From positions 558,001 through 622,000 of the forward strand of contig JADJDJ010000003.1 in the NCBI GenBank assembly GCA_016702745.1: a stretch of 64,000 nucleotides of DNA. Direction: 5' to 3'. Positions within the stretch are counted from its first letter, which is position 1, and each line of letters begins with the position of its first letter. A program made the position numbers and the translations under genes. The notes under the pieces were generated by a model. It made no database searches, was not told the DNA's origin, and was given only the letters and a program-made list of their open reading frames with translations. This document shows positions 55,526 through 64,000 of the stretch, in pieces. The DNA is from Chitinophagaceae bacterium. GTDB taxonomy: Bacteria; Bacteroidota; Bacteroidia; Chitinophagales; Chitinophagaceae.

Positions 55526-55984
55526 ATGAAAAAATTAATGACCCGGATCGGCCTCCTGCTGATTTCCTGCTTAACCCTTTTCTCCTTTGCACATGCACCG
55601 GGAGGTGAAGGATTTGAAGTATACCTGAACGGTAAACTGCTGCTGCAACGTTTTGGGAGTGAATTAAACAAGCCCCATACCCTTCGTTTCGCATCCGGCA
55701 CCGCAAATGATGAAATTAGTTTCCGGTATTATCATTGCGGACAACCCGGAAGAGAACGGGTGCTGATTGTAAAAGACAGCGGGAATAAAACCTTGCGGGA
55801 AATATCATTTGGTAATGAAGAAAAAACCAGGACTGGTATGCAATGCCGGGTCAGTGACCTGATCAGCCTGCGAAAAAATGAAACCGATGTGCTGAAACTG
55901 TATTACCGTTCCAGTGAAATTCCGGATGGCCGCTTACTTGTTTCGCTCGTCACTGATAAACAAGGAGCTGCAGTTCGTCCGTAA
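55526..55984 (+). CDS. Exported hypothetical protein
   Basis: 152 residues from ATG 55526, a signal peptide MKKLMTRIGLLLISCLTLFSFAHA. The open frame extends upstream but only the ATG gives a signal peptide. The mature part is beta-rich (GFEVYLNGKLLLQRFGSELNKPHTLRFASGTANDEISFRYYHCGQPGRERVLIVKDSGNKTLREISFGNEE) and ends GRLLVSLVTDKQGAAVRP. Two Cys (HCGQ and MQCRV) could form a disulfide. No known function; the type is common in Chitinophagaceae. Confidence 0.7.
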   Translation: MKKLMTRIGLLLISCLTLFSFAHAPGGEGFEVYLNGKLLLQRFGSELNKPHTLRFASGTANDEISFRYYHCGQPGRERVLIVKDSGNKTLREISFGNEEKTRTGMQCRVSDLISLRKNETDVLKLYYRSSEIPDGRLLVSLVTDKQGAAVRP

Positions 55985-56016
55985 CAAAAAAGATTGTAAA
56001 GAAGTTCAGCCATGAA

Positions 56017-56041
56017 AAAGGCCGGTCAGCGACCGGCCTTT
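56017..56041. terminator. Bidirectional terminator between convergent genes
   Basis: Perfect 11-bp stem AAAGGCCGGTC / GACCGGCCTTT with loop AGC, A-rich before and TTTACTATTT after. It serves both the exported protein gene and aconitase. Confidence 0.85.
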
Positions 56042-56061
56042 ACTATTTCAAATGCGCTTCA

Positions 56062-58332
56062 TTATCCTTTAGCAAATTCTGAACGAATTACATTAAGTGC
56101 TCCTCCGGCTTTGAACCACTCGATCTGCTGGGCATTGTAACTGTGATTTACCTGGATGGTATCACTGCTGCCATCAGCATGGTGCAGTACCAGTTGCAGG
56201 GGCTGACCGGGCGTAAAGCCCGTCAGGCCATTAATGTCAATGGTATCATCTTCCAGAATTTTATTGTAATCTTCTTTATCAGCGAATGTAATCGCCAGCA
56301 TTCCCTGCTTCTTCAGATTGGTTTCATGAATACGGGCAAAGGATTTTACCAGTACCACCCGCACCCCGAGGTGACGTGGTTCCATGGCAGCATGCTCCCG
56401 GCTGGATCCTTCTCCATAGTTTTCATCACCAACTACAATAGTGCCAACACCCGCAGCTTTGTAAGCGCGCTGTGTATTGGGAACAGTCCCGTATTCACCT
56501 GTTAACTGGCTTTTTACATTATCTGTTTTCTCATTGAAAAAGTTGGTGGCGCCGATCAGTAAATTATTACTGATATTATCCAGGTGACCACGGAATTTCA
56601 ACCAGGGACCGGCCATGGATATATGATCGGTGGTACACTTTCCCTTGGCCTTGATCAGGAGTTTCAATCCTTTCCAGTCAGTTCCTTCCCAGGCGGCAAA
56701 AGGATAGAGCAATTGCAAACGCTTACTATCTTCTTTCACATCAATAATAACACCGCTTCCGTCTTCAGCAGGAGCCTGGTAGCCGGCATCTTCCACAGCA
56801 AAACCTCTCAATGGCAGTTCATCTCCGGTCGGCGGATCCAGTTTCACCTGCTCCCCCTTGTCATTGGTCAATGTATCGGTCAGTGGATTGAAAGTAAGAT
56901 CTCCTGCAATAGCTAATGCAGTCACCAGCTCAGGAGAAGCCACAAAAGCCAGTGTATTGGGATTACCATCTGCCCGCTTGGCAAAGTTCCGGTTGAATGA
57001 ATGCACGATGGTATTTCTTTCCTGTTTTTCAGCACCCATCCGGTCCCACATTCCTATACAGGGTCCGCAGGCATTTGCGAAAACAGTAGCCCCGATTTTA
57101 GCAAAAGTCTCCAGGAATCCGTCTCTTTCAATGGTATAACGCACCAATTCACTTCCCGGTGTGATGGTAAATTCTGCCTTTGTCTTCAGGCCTTTTGCAG
57201 CTACCTGTCTGGCCAAACTCACTGCCCGGCTGATATCTTCATAGGAAGAATTGGTACAGCTGCCGATCAATCCCACCTCAACCTTCGTTGGCCATCCGTT
57301 CTTTGCAGCCATTTCTTTCATTTGAGAAACAGGGGTTGCAAGGTCCGGCGTAAAAGGCCCGTTGAGATGGGGTTCCAGTTCGCTCAGGTTAATCTCGATC
57401 ACCTGATCAAAATATTTTTCAGGATTCGCATAAACATCTGCATCTCCCGTAAGGTATTCTTTGATGGCATCAGCGGCTGCAGCTACTTCAGCACGGCCGG
57501 TGGATTGCAGGTAACGTGCCATGCTCTCATCATATCCGAATGTTGAAGTAGTAGCCCCGATCTCCGCACCCATATTACAAATGGTTCCTTTACCTGTACA
57601 ACTCATGGAAGTGGCGCCTTCTCCAAAATATTCAACGATGGCATTGGTGCCTCCTTTTACGGTTAGGATCCCTGCCACTTTAAGAATCACATCTTTGGGG
57701 GCAGTCCAGCCACTGAGTTTACCGGTCAATTTTACCCCAATCAGTTTTGGCATTAATAATTCCCAGCTCAGGCCCGCCATTACATCACAGGCATCAGCAC
57801 CACCTACTCCAATGGCAATCATACCTAATCCACCTGCATTTACAGTATGGCTATCGGTTCCGATCATCATACCGCCGGGGAAGGCATAATTTTCCAATAC
57901 CACCTGGTGGATAATACCAGCGCCTGGTTTCCAGAAACCGATCCCGTATTTATTGGAAATAGAAGCCAGGAAATTATAGACTTCCTCATTATCAGCAACT
58001 GCTTTACTGAGATCCGCCTTGCCCTCGGTTTTGGCCACGATCAGGTGATCGCAGTGCACAGTAGAGGGAACAGCGACTTTTTTCCGGCCGGTGGTATCGA
58101 ATTGAAGGAGGGCCATCTGGGCGGTGGCATCCTGCATGGCTACCCGGTCCGGAGCAAAATCCACATAATCTTTTCCTCGCTTAAAATCCTTGATATCAAT
58201 ACCTTTCCAGAGGTGAGCATAGAGAATTTTTTCAGCCAGGGTCAGGGGGCGGCCCAGTGCTTTACGGGCGGCATCCACTTTGGCTGGCATTTCAGCGTAT
58301 GTCTTTTTAATCAGATCCAGGTCAAATACCAT
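56062..58332 (-). CDS. acn: Aconitate hydratase
   Basis: TCA-cycle citrate-isocitrate isomerase, 756 residues, of the mitochondrial-type aconitase. The three 4Fe-4S cysteines are in IGSCTNSSYED and NACGPCIGMWDR. Other markers: TVHCDHLIVAKTEG, IGTDSHTVNAGGLGMIAIGVGGADA, GKCTTDHISMAGPWLKFRGH, and the mobile swivel domain GDENYGEGSSREHAAMEPR. It is a single gene, with no citrate synthase beside it. Icd, the next enzyme, is at 41-42 kb. Confidence 0.96.
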   Translation of the reverse strand: MVFDLDLIKKTYAEMPAKVDAARKALGRPLTLAEKILYAHLWKGIDIKDFKRGKDYVDFAPDRVAMQDATAQMALLQFDTTGRKKVAVPSTVHCDHLIVAKTEGKADLSKAVADNEEVYNFLASISNKYGIGFWKPGAGIIHQVVLENYAFPGGMMIGTDSHTVNAGGLGMIAIGVGGADACDVMAGLSWELLMPKLIGVKLTGKLSGWTAPKDVILKVAGILTVKGGTNAIVEYFGEGATSMSCTGKGTICNMGAEIGATTSTFGYDESMARYLQSTGRAEVAAAADAIKEYLTGDADVYANPEKYFDQVIEINLSELEPHLNGPFTPDLATPVSQMKEMAAKNGWPTKVEVGLIGSCTNSSYEDISRAVSLARQVAAKGLKTKAEFTITPGSELVRYTIERDGFLETFAKIGATVFANACGPCIGMWDRMGAEKQERNTIVHSFNRNFAKRADGNPNTLAFVASPELVTALAIAGDLTFNPLTDTLTNDKGEQVKLDPPTGDELPLRGFAVEDAGYQAPAEDGSGVIIDVKEDSKRLQLLYPFAAWEGTDWKGLKLLIKAKGKCTTDHISMAGPWLKFRGHLDNISNNLLIGATNFFNEKTDNVKSQLTGEYGTVPNTQRAYKAAGVGTIVVGDENYGEGSSREHAAMEPRHLGVRVVLVKSFARIHETNLKKQGMLAITFADKEDYNKILEDDTIDINGLTGFTPGQPLQLVLHHADGSSDTIQVNHSYNAQQIEWFKAGGALNVIRSEFAKG

Positions 58333-58437
58333 GTGGGGAGCTTTAAGGTTGTTAAAAAATCATGGCAAAAGTACAAAAATCGCCTGTCTCTATAACTCCA
58401 TCTTGGCGGTATTGTTCAAATTTTATATATTAGGACT

Positions 58438-58659
58438 ATGAACAAACTGAAAAGCTTTGTAGAATGGAATGCCTTTGGCGTTTGTTCGGCCATTGGCAAC
58501 CGGATGGGCATTGCAACCAGCCGGATCCGTCAATATTTCATGTATACATCAATTCTCACGATGGGCTCCCCCATTATCATTTATATGGTGCTTGCATTCT
58601 GGAGAAATATGCGCCGCTATATCTGGGCTGCCAAAAGAAATCCCTGGTATTACCTGTAA
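58438..58659 (+). CDS. PspC-domain membrane protein
   Basis: 73-residue protein: FGVCSAIGNRMGIATSRIRQYFMYTSILTMGSPIIIYMVLAFWRNMRRYI matches the PspC domain, with one membrane helix. In E. coli PspC senses envelope stress with PspB; small solo PspC proteins in Bacteroidota are of unknown role. It begins 105 bp from the divergently read aconitase. Confidence 0.85.
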   Translation: MNKLKSFVEWNAFGVCSAIGNRMGIATSRIRQYFMYTSILTMGSPIIIYMVLAFWRNMRRYIWAAKRNPWYYL

Positions 58660-58684
58660 AAAAAATGCCCGGACGAGCCGGGCA
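58657..58684 (-). terminator. Terminator of the BlaI-M56 transcript
   Basis: TGCCCGG / CCGGGCA stem with 5-nt loop; on the minus strand it is followed by a run of T. It lies in the 77-bp gap between convergent genes and overlaps the PspC stop. Confidence 0.75.
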
Positions 58685-58736
58685 AGATTTTACATTTTAT
58701 AACTGTCAGTATTAGTTAAGAAGCACTCCAATACTT

Positions 58737-61132
58737 TTATTGCTTTTTGGAAGTGATGATCACAACACCATTCTTTCCTTTTACTCCATAAAGATCCGTA
58801 GCATCCTTATCTTTTAATACACGTACGGATTCCATACTATTGGTCGCTTTTTTCTGTAATTCTGCTTTGCTGATTTCTTTCCCGTCCAAAATGTACAAAG
58901 GTTCTATTTCTTTTGTTTTGATCATTATATTATCACCTGTGCCCGGGCCGTTCAAAGAGGCATCAGTCCGGTTGAGATCCATTCCCTTTACTTCAACCAA
59001 CACATTTTTCCTTGCTTCCTCTGCTGATTTTGTGGTGATGTCGATTAAACCATCTTTACCGGCTTCTCCATAAGTCAGCATCACCTGCTTATCCTTGATT
59101 ACATTGATCCTGCTGATAGCAGCAGGTGCGATCTTGTTAACTTCCTCAGGGCTGGTTCTTTTACCATCGACCAGATAAACGACCTGACCGGAAATTTTAT
59201 CGCTTCCCAAATTCACGCCTCTGACATCCACTCTCTTTTCAGTAATAGGTCCATCATCAGGACGTTCTTCATAAATCCTGCTACCCTGAACTTTTTTTGC
59301 GGGTGGTGGCGGAGGAGGCTCAGGCATTTTACCATACTTTTTTTCGAATGCTTTTTGCTGAGCCGGATCACTGAACAGATAGGTTTCAGTATTTCCGTTT
59401 TTCAATTGTACCACCGCCTTATCATTCTGGATATTGATGCTCTTTACATGATCCGGTAATTTAACCGGTACTGCAGGCACAGGAGGAACCGGCACAATTG
59501 GTCTTTCTTCCAATACCATTCCTTTCACAAGTGTTTCTTTTACCGCTGGCGCAATGGATCGGTCCGCTACCACTTCAAACACACCGGTAGGTGGCGGAGG
59601 AGGTGGAGGTGGTGGAGGCAAGGCACCATACAACCCTTCATAATAATTTTCTTTTTGCGCCCATTCCGTCAGTAATATTCTTTTTACCACTTTGTTATTC
59701 CGGTCTTTGACCACTACTGTACAATTTCCTTTTGTATCGGTAATCGAGATTTGGTAGCCTTTTTCATTGAGATCGTTCACTGCTTTCGGTGCGGGGACCG
59801 TATCATTGATTGACAGATTGGATGAAGGCAATCCGGCGTCATTATTAATTTGTTTCAACAGCGGATACACCGTTTCAAAGCTGATATCTTTCAATATATT
59901 CCCGTTTCCAACCAGGTTTGAAAAAGAAATATCCTTTGATCCTTCAGGAGAAAGTCCAAAAAATTCTACCGACTTACTATACCGCTGATAGACATAGTCT
60001 TCTGTAAAATTGCCCCAGTTTTCAGTTTGCAGTAAAGACCCATAGCCTGGTTTAGTTACCAGCATGGTAAATGAAAGCGGCCGGTTTTCAAATGGAATTT
60101 CAAGTAAGTAATATCCTTTGGAATCAGTTTGAGCCGTGATATTTTTTTCCTTTACATAGATTGACGCATTTCCCAATGGTTTCATGGTGCCGGCATCAAC
60201 CACCAATCCGGCTACGTACACTTTCTGTTCTTTAGTTTCTGTTTTTTTCTCGCTGTCCCATTGACTGCGGAATGCCAGCAGCAATACCGCCAGCAGGGGC
60301 AGGATAAAGAGGAATCGCACCAGGTGTACCCGGGCGCTTTGTAATTTGTTCATCATGGCTATACGTTTTTTTAATGAAGAGAAATTAAAAGGGGTTGCTA
60401 TACTGTATTGATTGTTCCCGTTACTTTCAGTAACAGGTACTGGTATTCTTTTTTAGAGATGCCATGATCCAGCACTTCCTGATCGGCAATAAACTCGAGA
60501 TTCTGCCGGATGGCTTTTTTCAGCAGCCAGGCAAAGGGATTGAACCAGTTCAGCAGGCACAGCAATTCTGTCCAAAGCATATCAATACTATGCTTTTGAC
60601 GGATGTGCACAAACTCATGCCGGATGATTTCCTGCAACTCCGGTTCCGTATGCTGCCGGCGGTTGATGAAAATGGAGTTCCCGAATGAAAAGGGAATAAT
60701 GGGATCATTCACTTCATATAATTTCATCCCCTGATCAGAAATACAGGCAGCCTTCTTTACCATTCTCCGGAAGGAGAGTAATTGCAGCAGCAGGCGGAGA
60801 AACATCAGTAACATACCTGAGAGTAACAGTAATCCGGCTATTTCAATAAAGGAAAGAGTTGATTCACTGACAGTGATATCAGCGACAGACTGAGAACGAA
60901 CTACCGGTACCCAGTTAATCACCTGGCTGCCGGACCATTCATTTTTTTCCAGTACCGGAGATATGTTGAAAAAGGGGATAATAAAAGAAAGTACAGAATA
61001 GCCCAGCAGGAACCAGCGGTTCCAGTTATAAAAGGTCAGTCTTCTTAACACCAGCTGATAAAAAAGAAATACCAGCGCCAGGCTGATGGATACTTTGAGC
61101 AGGTAATATAATATGGCAACCATGCTGATCAT
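58737..61132 (-). CDS. BlaR1-like M56 metallopeptidase with long Pro-rich/plug-like C-terminal region (frameshifted)
   Basis: 798 residues when one G is restored in GGG (plus-strand CCC 60417-60419): the frame that ends KVTGTINTV continues as VTGNNQYSIATPFNFSSLKKRIAMMNKLQ. Residues 1-~250 are a membrane M56 protease with HEFVH (172-176) and the distal Glu in LEFIADQEVL. After another membrane helix (FLFILPLLAVLLLAFRSQW) comes a long extracytoplasmic part: a carboxypeptidase-like fold (GLVVDAGTMKPLGNASIYV), a P10 stretch, and two TonB-plug-like repeats (NVIKDKQVMLTYGEAGKDGLIDITTK; RVLKDKDATDLYGVKGKNGVVIITSK). It probably senses an envelope signal and triggers cleavage of the BlaI repressor. 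Confidence 0.85.
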
Positions 61133-61140
61133 TTAAAGGT

Positions 61141-61500
61141 TTACTTATTTCCTTTTTCGATAAGTTGAATGATTTCTTTCAGCTCTTTGGCAGAAAGTTT
61201 TTTCTGTTCCACAAAAAAGTTTACCAGTTCTTTATAAGAATTATCAAAGTACTCCTTTACCACATTCCCCATGAATTTCTTTTTGTACTCTTCTTCTGTC
61301 ACTGCAGGCCGGTAGAGATAGGTATTGCCGATGAGACGGCTTTGCAGGTATCCTTTTTTTTCCAGATTTTTTACAATGGAGGCAGCTGTGGTATAAGGCA
61401 TTCCTTTGTCCAGCTGTTCCATAAAGGCCTTTATATTGCCTTCCCCGGTACGCCAGACCGCCTGCATGGTCTCTTCTTCTGTATGGGTAAGTTTTTCCAT
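61141..61500 (-). CDS. blaI: BlaI/MecI-family repressor
   Basis: 119-residue winged-helix repressor: LTHTEEETMQAVWRTGEGNIKAFMEQLDKGMPYTTAASIVKNLEKKGYLQSRLIGNTYLYRPAVTEEEYKKKFMGNVVKEYFDNSYKELV. In resistance systems it represses until the paired M56 sensor has it cleaved. It is the first gene of a two-gene unit, 8 bp before the M56 gene, with two operators directly in front. No beta-lactamase gene is linked. Confidence 0.94.
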   Translation of the reverse strand: MEKLTHTEEETMQAVWRTGEGNIKAFMEQLDKGMPYTTAASIVKNLEKKGYLQSRLIGNTYLYRPAVTEEEYKKKFMGNVVKEYFDNSYKELVNFFVEQKKLSAKELKEIIQLIEKGNK

Positions 61501-61503
61501 TTC

Positions 61504-61538
61504 TACGATCTTTTCGTAAAGATTACGAAACTTTCGTA
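61504..61538 (-). promoter_or_regulatory. Two BlaI-type operators
   Basis: Two 15-bp palindromic sites of the form TACGA...TCGTA: TACGATCTTTTCGTA at 61504-61518 and TACGAAACTTTCGTA at 61524-61538, the second a nearly perfect 7+1+7 palindrome. Their centres are 20 bp apart, two helical turns, and they sit directly upstream of the blaI ATG at 61500, which points to autoregulation by two repressor dimers. Confidence 0.75.
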
Positions 61539-61576
61539 GACTGCCAAAAAAATTTCTTAAAATGCCGTTTCTGGTC

Positions 61577-61972
61577 CTAATTGATTGTTACTGAGGTAGA
61601 ATAAAAAAGTGTGCCTGCATTTAAAAAGAGCAGGGTATAGGTTCCGGCACTGAGCCTTGTGATATTGCCGGGCGGACTGGCATTGTAAATTGCCTGTGCG
61701 CAAACAGACCTGGCACAGGGAACAGAACCAGAAGCAGTAATCTCAATTACATTTCCCGTCTGATTGACAGTAATAAGGTACTTTTCAAAACTATAACAGA
61801 GATTGGCTCCGACCAGATCTGTATGAAAAGAGATACCGTTGGCTACATTGGAAGCCGGATCTATGGTAACGGAGGTGATCTGCAGATTTCCCTTGCAGGA
61901 TCCGACTTTATCTTTTTCACATTGAAAAGCCAGGAAGGGTATCAGGGTGAGAAGGATCAGCAGTTTCCGCAT
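61577..61972 (-). CDS. Hypothetical lipoprotein
   Basis: 131 residues with signal MRKLLILLTLIPFLAFQC and Cys18 as a likely lipid site. The mature part is a small beta-rich domain with four further Cys (GSCKG, ANLCYS, PCARSVCAQA). No known family. It lies downstream of the desulfurase gene with a 51-bp gap and may be read with it. Confidence 0.6.
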   Translation of the reverse strand: MRKLLILLTLIPFLAFQCEKDKVGSCKGNLQITSVTIDPASNVANGISFHTDLVGANLCYSFEKYLITVNQTGNVIEITASGSVPCARSVCAQAIYNASPPGNITRLSAGTYTLLFLNAGTLFYSTSVTIN

Positions 61973-62023
61973 ACATCAGTTTATTTCTATTTGACTCTTC
62001 AGGCTTCGTTAACGCTGCAACTG

Positions 62024-63150
62024 TCAGAGCAAATCCTTTAATTTCCGGATCACATCATCCACTTCTTCTTTGGTATTATGCTTACAGAAAGAAAAACGAA
62101 CCGGTACCAGGTTAGGATTATTATTAATCGCACGGATCACATGACTTCCCACATCCGCCCCGCTGCTGCAGGCACTGCCACCGGAAACACAGATTCCCTG
62201 CATATCCAGATTAAAAAGAATCATTTCAGATCTTTCTGTTTTCGGGAAAGAAACATTTAAAACCGTATACAAACTTCTGCCATTATAATCACCATTGAAT
62301 TGCACCCCGGAAATCTGTTGCTGCAACTGTTCAATCATGTATGTTTTGAGAGATTGAATATAGGCACTGTCCTGCTCCATTCCTGCATCAGCCAGTTCGA
62401 GTGCTTTGGCAAAACCAACGATACCATAGGTATTCTCTGTACCAGCCCGCATATTACGCTCCTGCCCTCCCCCATGAATCATTGGACGTACCTTTATATT
62501 ATCATTGATATAAAGAATTCCTACTCCTTTGGGGCCATGAAATTTATGTCCGGCACCGGTGGCAAAATGCACGGGTTTGCTTCGGAGATCAATCTTATAA
62601 TGCCCCACTGTTTGTACCGTATCTGAATGAAAAATCGCATTGTATTTTTTGCAGATTTCACCGGCTTTGTAGATATCCAGCAGGTTCCCGATTTCATTAT
62701 TGGCATGCATCAGTGAAACCAGACATCTCTTTGTTTGTGCGGCCAGTTGCTCTTCCAGATCGTTCAAATCAACATGACCATCGGGCAGTACTTTTACAAA
62801 ACTGCTGCTCACCACATCATCACGGTCATGATGCTCCACGGCATGCAGTACCGCATGGTGTTCGATGGGGAAGTGATGATATGCCGGCAACCCAGATCAT
62901 GGATCGCAGACGCAATGGCCATATTATCACTTTCCGTTCCGCCGCTGGTGAAAAAGATTTCGCCGGGATTGGCATTCAGGATCTTTGCTACCGTTTTACG
63001 GGCTGTTTCCACTGCCAGACGGGATTCCCTGCCATAAGAGTATATGGAAGATGGGTTCCCAAAATGATCGGTCAGATAGGGCAACATGGCATCCAGCACT
63101 GTTTTATCCAGTGCGGTAGTGGCGGCATTATCAAAATAGATTCGGGTCAT
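62024..63150 (-). CDS. iscS: Cysteine desulfurase (IscS/NifS family, frameshifted)
   Basis: PLP enzyme that takes sulfur from cysteine for Fe-S clusters and tRNA thiolation. The two open frames (63150-62809 and 62890-62024) join if one C is restored at CCCC (plus-strand GGGG 62867-62870), giving ...CRHIITSPIEHHAVLHAVEHH... and 375 residues. MTRIYFDNAATTALD, SGGTESDNMAI, the PLP-lysine in ATGAGHKFHGPKG, and the catalytic Cys in SGGSACSSGAD are all present. The single missing base within an otherwise perfect gene again suggests a sequence error. Confidence 0.93.
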
Positions 63151-63228
63151 AATAGTAGGACTGCAATCGTTGATGAATGGTACAAATATAGTCTCCTTAA
63201 AACTGATGAAAGATGAACCTGATCAGTT

Positions 63229-64000
63229 TCACTGGCTGCTGAATTCCCGGATATCCCGCATCAGTTGCATGGCCATATTGCCGGCCTTGGTCTCCAGATC
63301 ACTTTCCGCATAAATCCGGATGATGGGTTCTGTATTCGAAGTACGCAGGTGAACCCAGTCATTGTCGAATTCAATTTTCAAACCGTCTTCCGTATTCATC
63401 GGATGTTTGCTGTACTTCTTACTGATCTTTTCAAAAATATCCTGCACATTGATTCCCTTTCCATTGGTAGCAGGTAATTCAATTTTGTTCTTGGAAATAA
63501 AATAATCCGGGTAAGTATTCCTCAATGATTTAATGCTTTTGCCAAAAGCTGCCAGGTGACAGAGGAAAAGCCCGATCCCGATCAGGGCATCACGGCCGTA
63601 ATGGAAGTCCGGAACAATGATCCCTCCATTGCCTTCGCCGCCAATAACGGCATTCACTTCTTTCATTTTCTTTACCACATTTACTTCACCCACGGCTGAG
63701 GGATAATAACTCCCCCCATGTTGTTGGGTAATTTCCTTCAGGGCCTTGGTACTGCTCATATTGCTGACCGAGTTTCCCTTTATCTTTCCCAATATATAAT
63801 CTGCCACAGCTACAAGCGTATACTCTTCGCCAAACATAGTACCGTCCTCACAAACAAAACAAAGCCGGTCCACATCCGGATCAACGGCAATACCCAGGTG
63901 AGCCTGTTGTTTCACAACTTCCGCACTTAACTGGGAAAGATGTTCCGGAAGGGGTTCAGGATTATGTGCAAAGCGGCCATTGACCTCTTCATTCAGCACA
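63229..64000 (-). CDS. Phosphoglucosamine mutase / phosphomannomutase family (5' part cut by window edge)
   Basis: The C-terminal ~256 residues of an alpha-D-phosphohexomutase; the start lies past base 64000. The metal-binding loop AVDPDVDRLCFV, the substrate-binding loop VIGGEGNGGIIVPDFHYGRDALIG (GEGNGG), and the phosphate-binding loop RTSNTEPIIRIYAE near the end are clear. Substrate could be glucosamine-6-P (GlmM), mannose-6-P or glucose-6-P; the GEGNGG form rather than GEQSG favours the archaeal-type or Bacteroidota-type PMM/PGM group. The phosphoserine loop is outside the window. Confidence 0.85.
   Translation of the reverse strand, partial: VLNEEVNGRFAHNPEPLPEHLSQLSAEVVKQQAHLGIAVDPDVDRLCFVCEDGTMFGEEYTLVAVADYILGKIKGNSVSNMSSTKALKEITQQHGGSYYPSAVGEVNVVKKMKEVNAVIGGEGNGGIIVPDFHYGRDALIGIGLFLCHLAAFGKSIKSLRNTYPDYFISKNKIELPATNGKGINVQDIFEKISKKYSKHPMNTEDGLKIEFDNDWVHLRTSNTEPIIRIYAESDLETKAGNMAMQLMRDIREFSSQ

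Overview
The window looks like an ordinary chromosomal stretch from a member of the phylum Bacteroidota, most likely family Chitinophagaceae. The evidence is a type IX secretion C-terminal domain, SprB-type repeats, a TonB-dependent receptor behind a TPP riboswitch, a serine palmitoyltransferase-like enzyme (bacterial sphingolipids), DUF2807 proteins, a BlaI/M56 pair, an ECF sigma factor paired with a membrane-anchored beta-barrel protein, and TAnnTTTG-like promoter boxes. The genus is not determinable from this sequence. There is no rRNA, CRISPR array, prophage or plasmid backbone. The only mobile-type gene is a REP-associated tyrosine transposase (RAYT) with matching REP palindromes on both sides, next to an initiator tRNA.

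Layout. 1-4.4 kb: UbiA prenyltransferase (cut by the left edge), TrmH-type RNA methyltransferase, mutS. 4.7-12.7 kb: CHRD lipoprotein, SET-domain protein, MgtE, GlmS, a broken DUF4954 beta-helix protein, DUF1801 protein, an exported hypothetical. 13.2-18.6 kb: a large T9SS surface protein, der and era. 18.8-19.7 kb: the RAYT/REP module and tRNA-fMet. 19.9-24.3 kb: a small lipoprotein, two DUF2807 paralogues, and the TPP riboswitch with its TonB receptor. 24.4-28.4 kb: rhodanese, PASTA protein, D-Ala-D-Ala ligase, ferredoxin and LuxC-type reductase. 28.6-35.1 kb: HtrA protease, GH13 amylase lipoprotein, ispH, alpha-glucan phosphorylase. 35.3-42.4 kb: a lipoprotein, mntR-mntH, three Crp/Fnr paralogues, NADP isocitrate dehydrogenase. 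42.7-50.4 kb: DUF4256, VOC, PDZ-hydrolase, SPT-like enzyme, DPP-IV, a 103-bp tandem repeat array, ubiX. 50.4-58.7 kb: SprB/haem lipoprotein, ECF sigma with membrane partner, YgiD dioxygenase, aconitase, PspC-like protein. 58.7-64 kb: the BlaI/M56 system, a lipoprotein, cysteine desulfurase, and a phosphohexomutase cut by the right edge.

Two themes run through the whole window. First, I find about 20 single-base reading-frame breaks, almost all in short homopolymers (16 apparent deletions, 4 insertions). They hit genes normally indispensable (era, ispH, the desulfurase) and also mutS. In nearly every case the correct protein resumes in the next frame, so I annotate one gene across each break. 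Residual sequencing or assembly errors are the simplest explanation, but the broken mutS leaves a mutator alternative open. Second, at least eight intergenic gaps hold a mosaic of shared short-period repeats and small palindromes (GGCTAGT-, GACTGCC- and TATTAGG-like strings, CCGCC...GGCGG palindromes, CCCGATAGCTATCGGG, CCCCTAAAGGGG). No annotated element explains these. Two diverged copies of one compound block flank ispH.

Functionally the window is mostly housekeeping: repair and RNA modification, amino sugars and peptidoglycan (GlmS, Ddl, the end of a hexosamine/hexose phosphomutase), TCA cycle (aconitase, isocitrate dehydrogenase), isoprenoids and probably quinones (IspH, UbiA, UbiX), glucan breakdown, and metal and vitamin uptake (MgtE, MntH, thiamine-type receptor). 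It also holds three self-contained regulatory units: MntR-MntH, BlaI-M56 and the ECF sigma pair.
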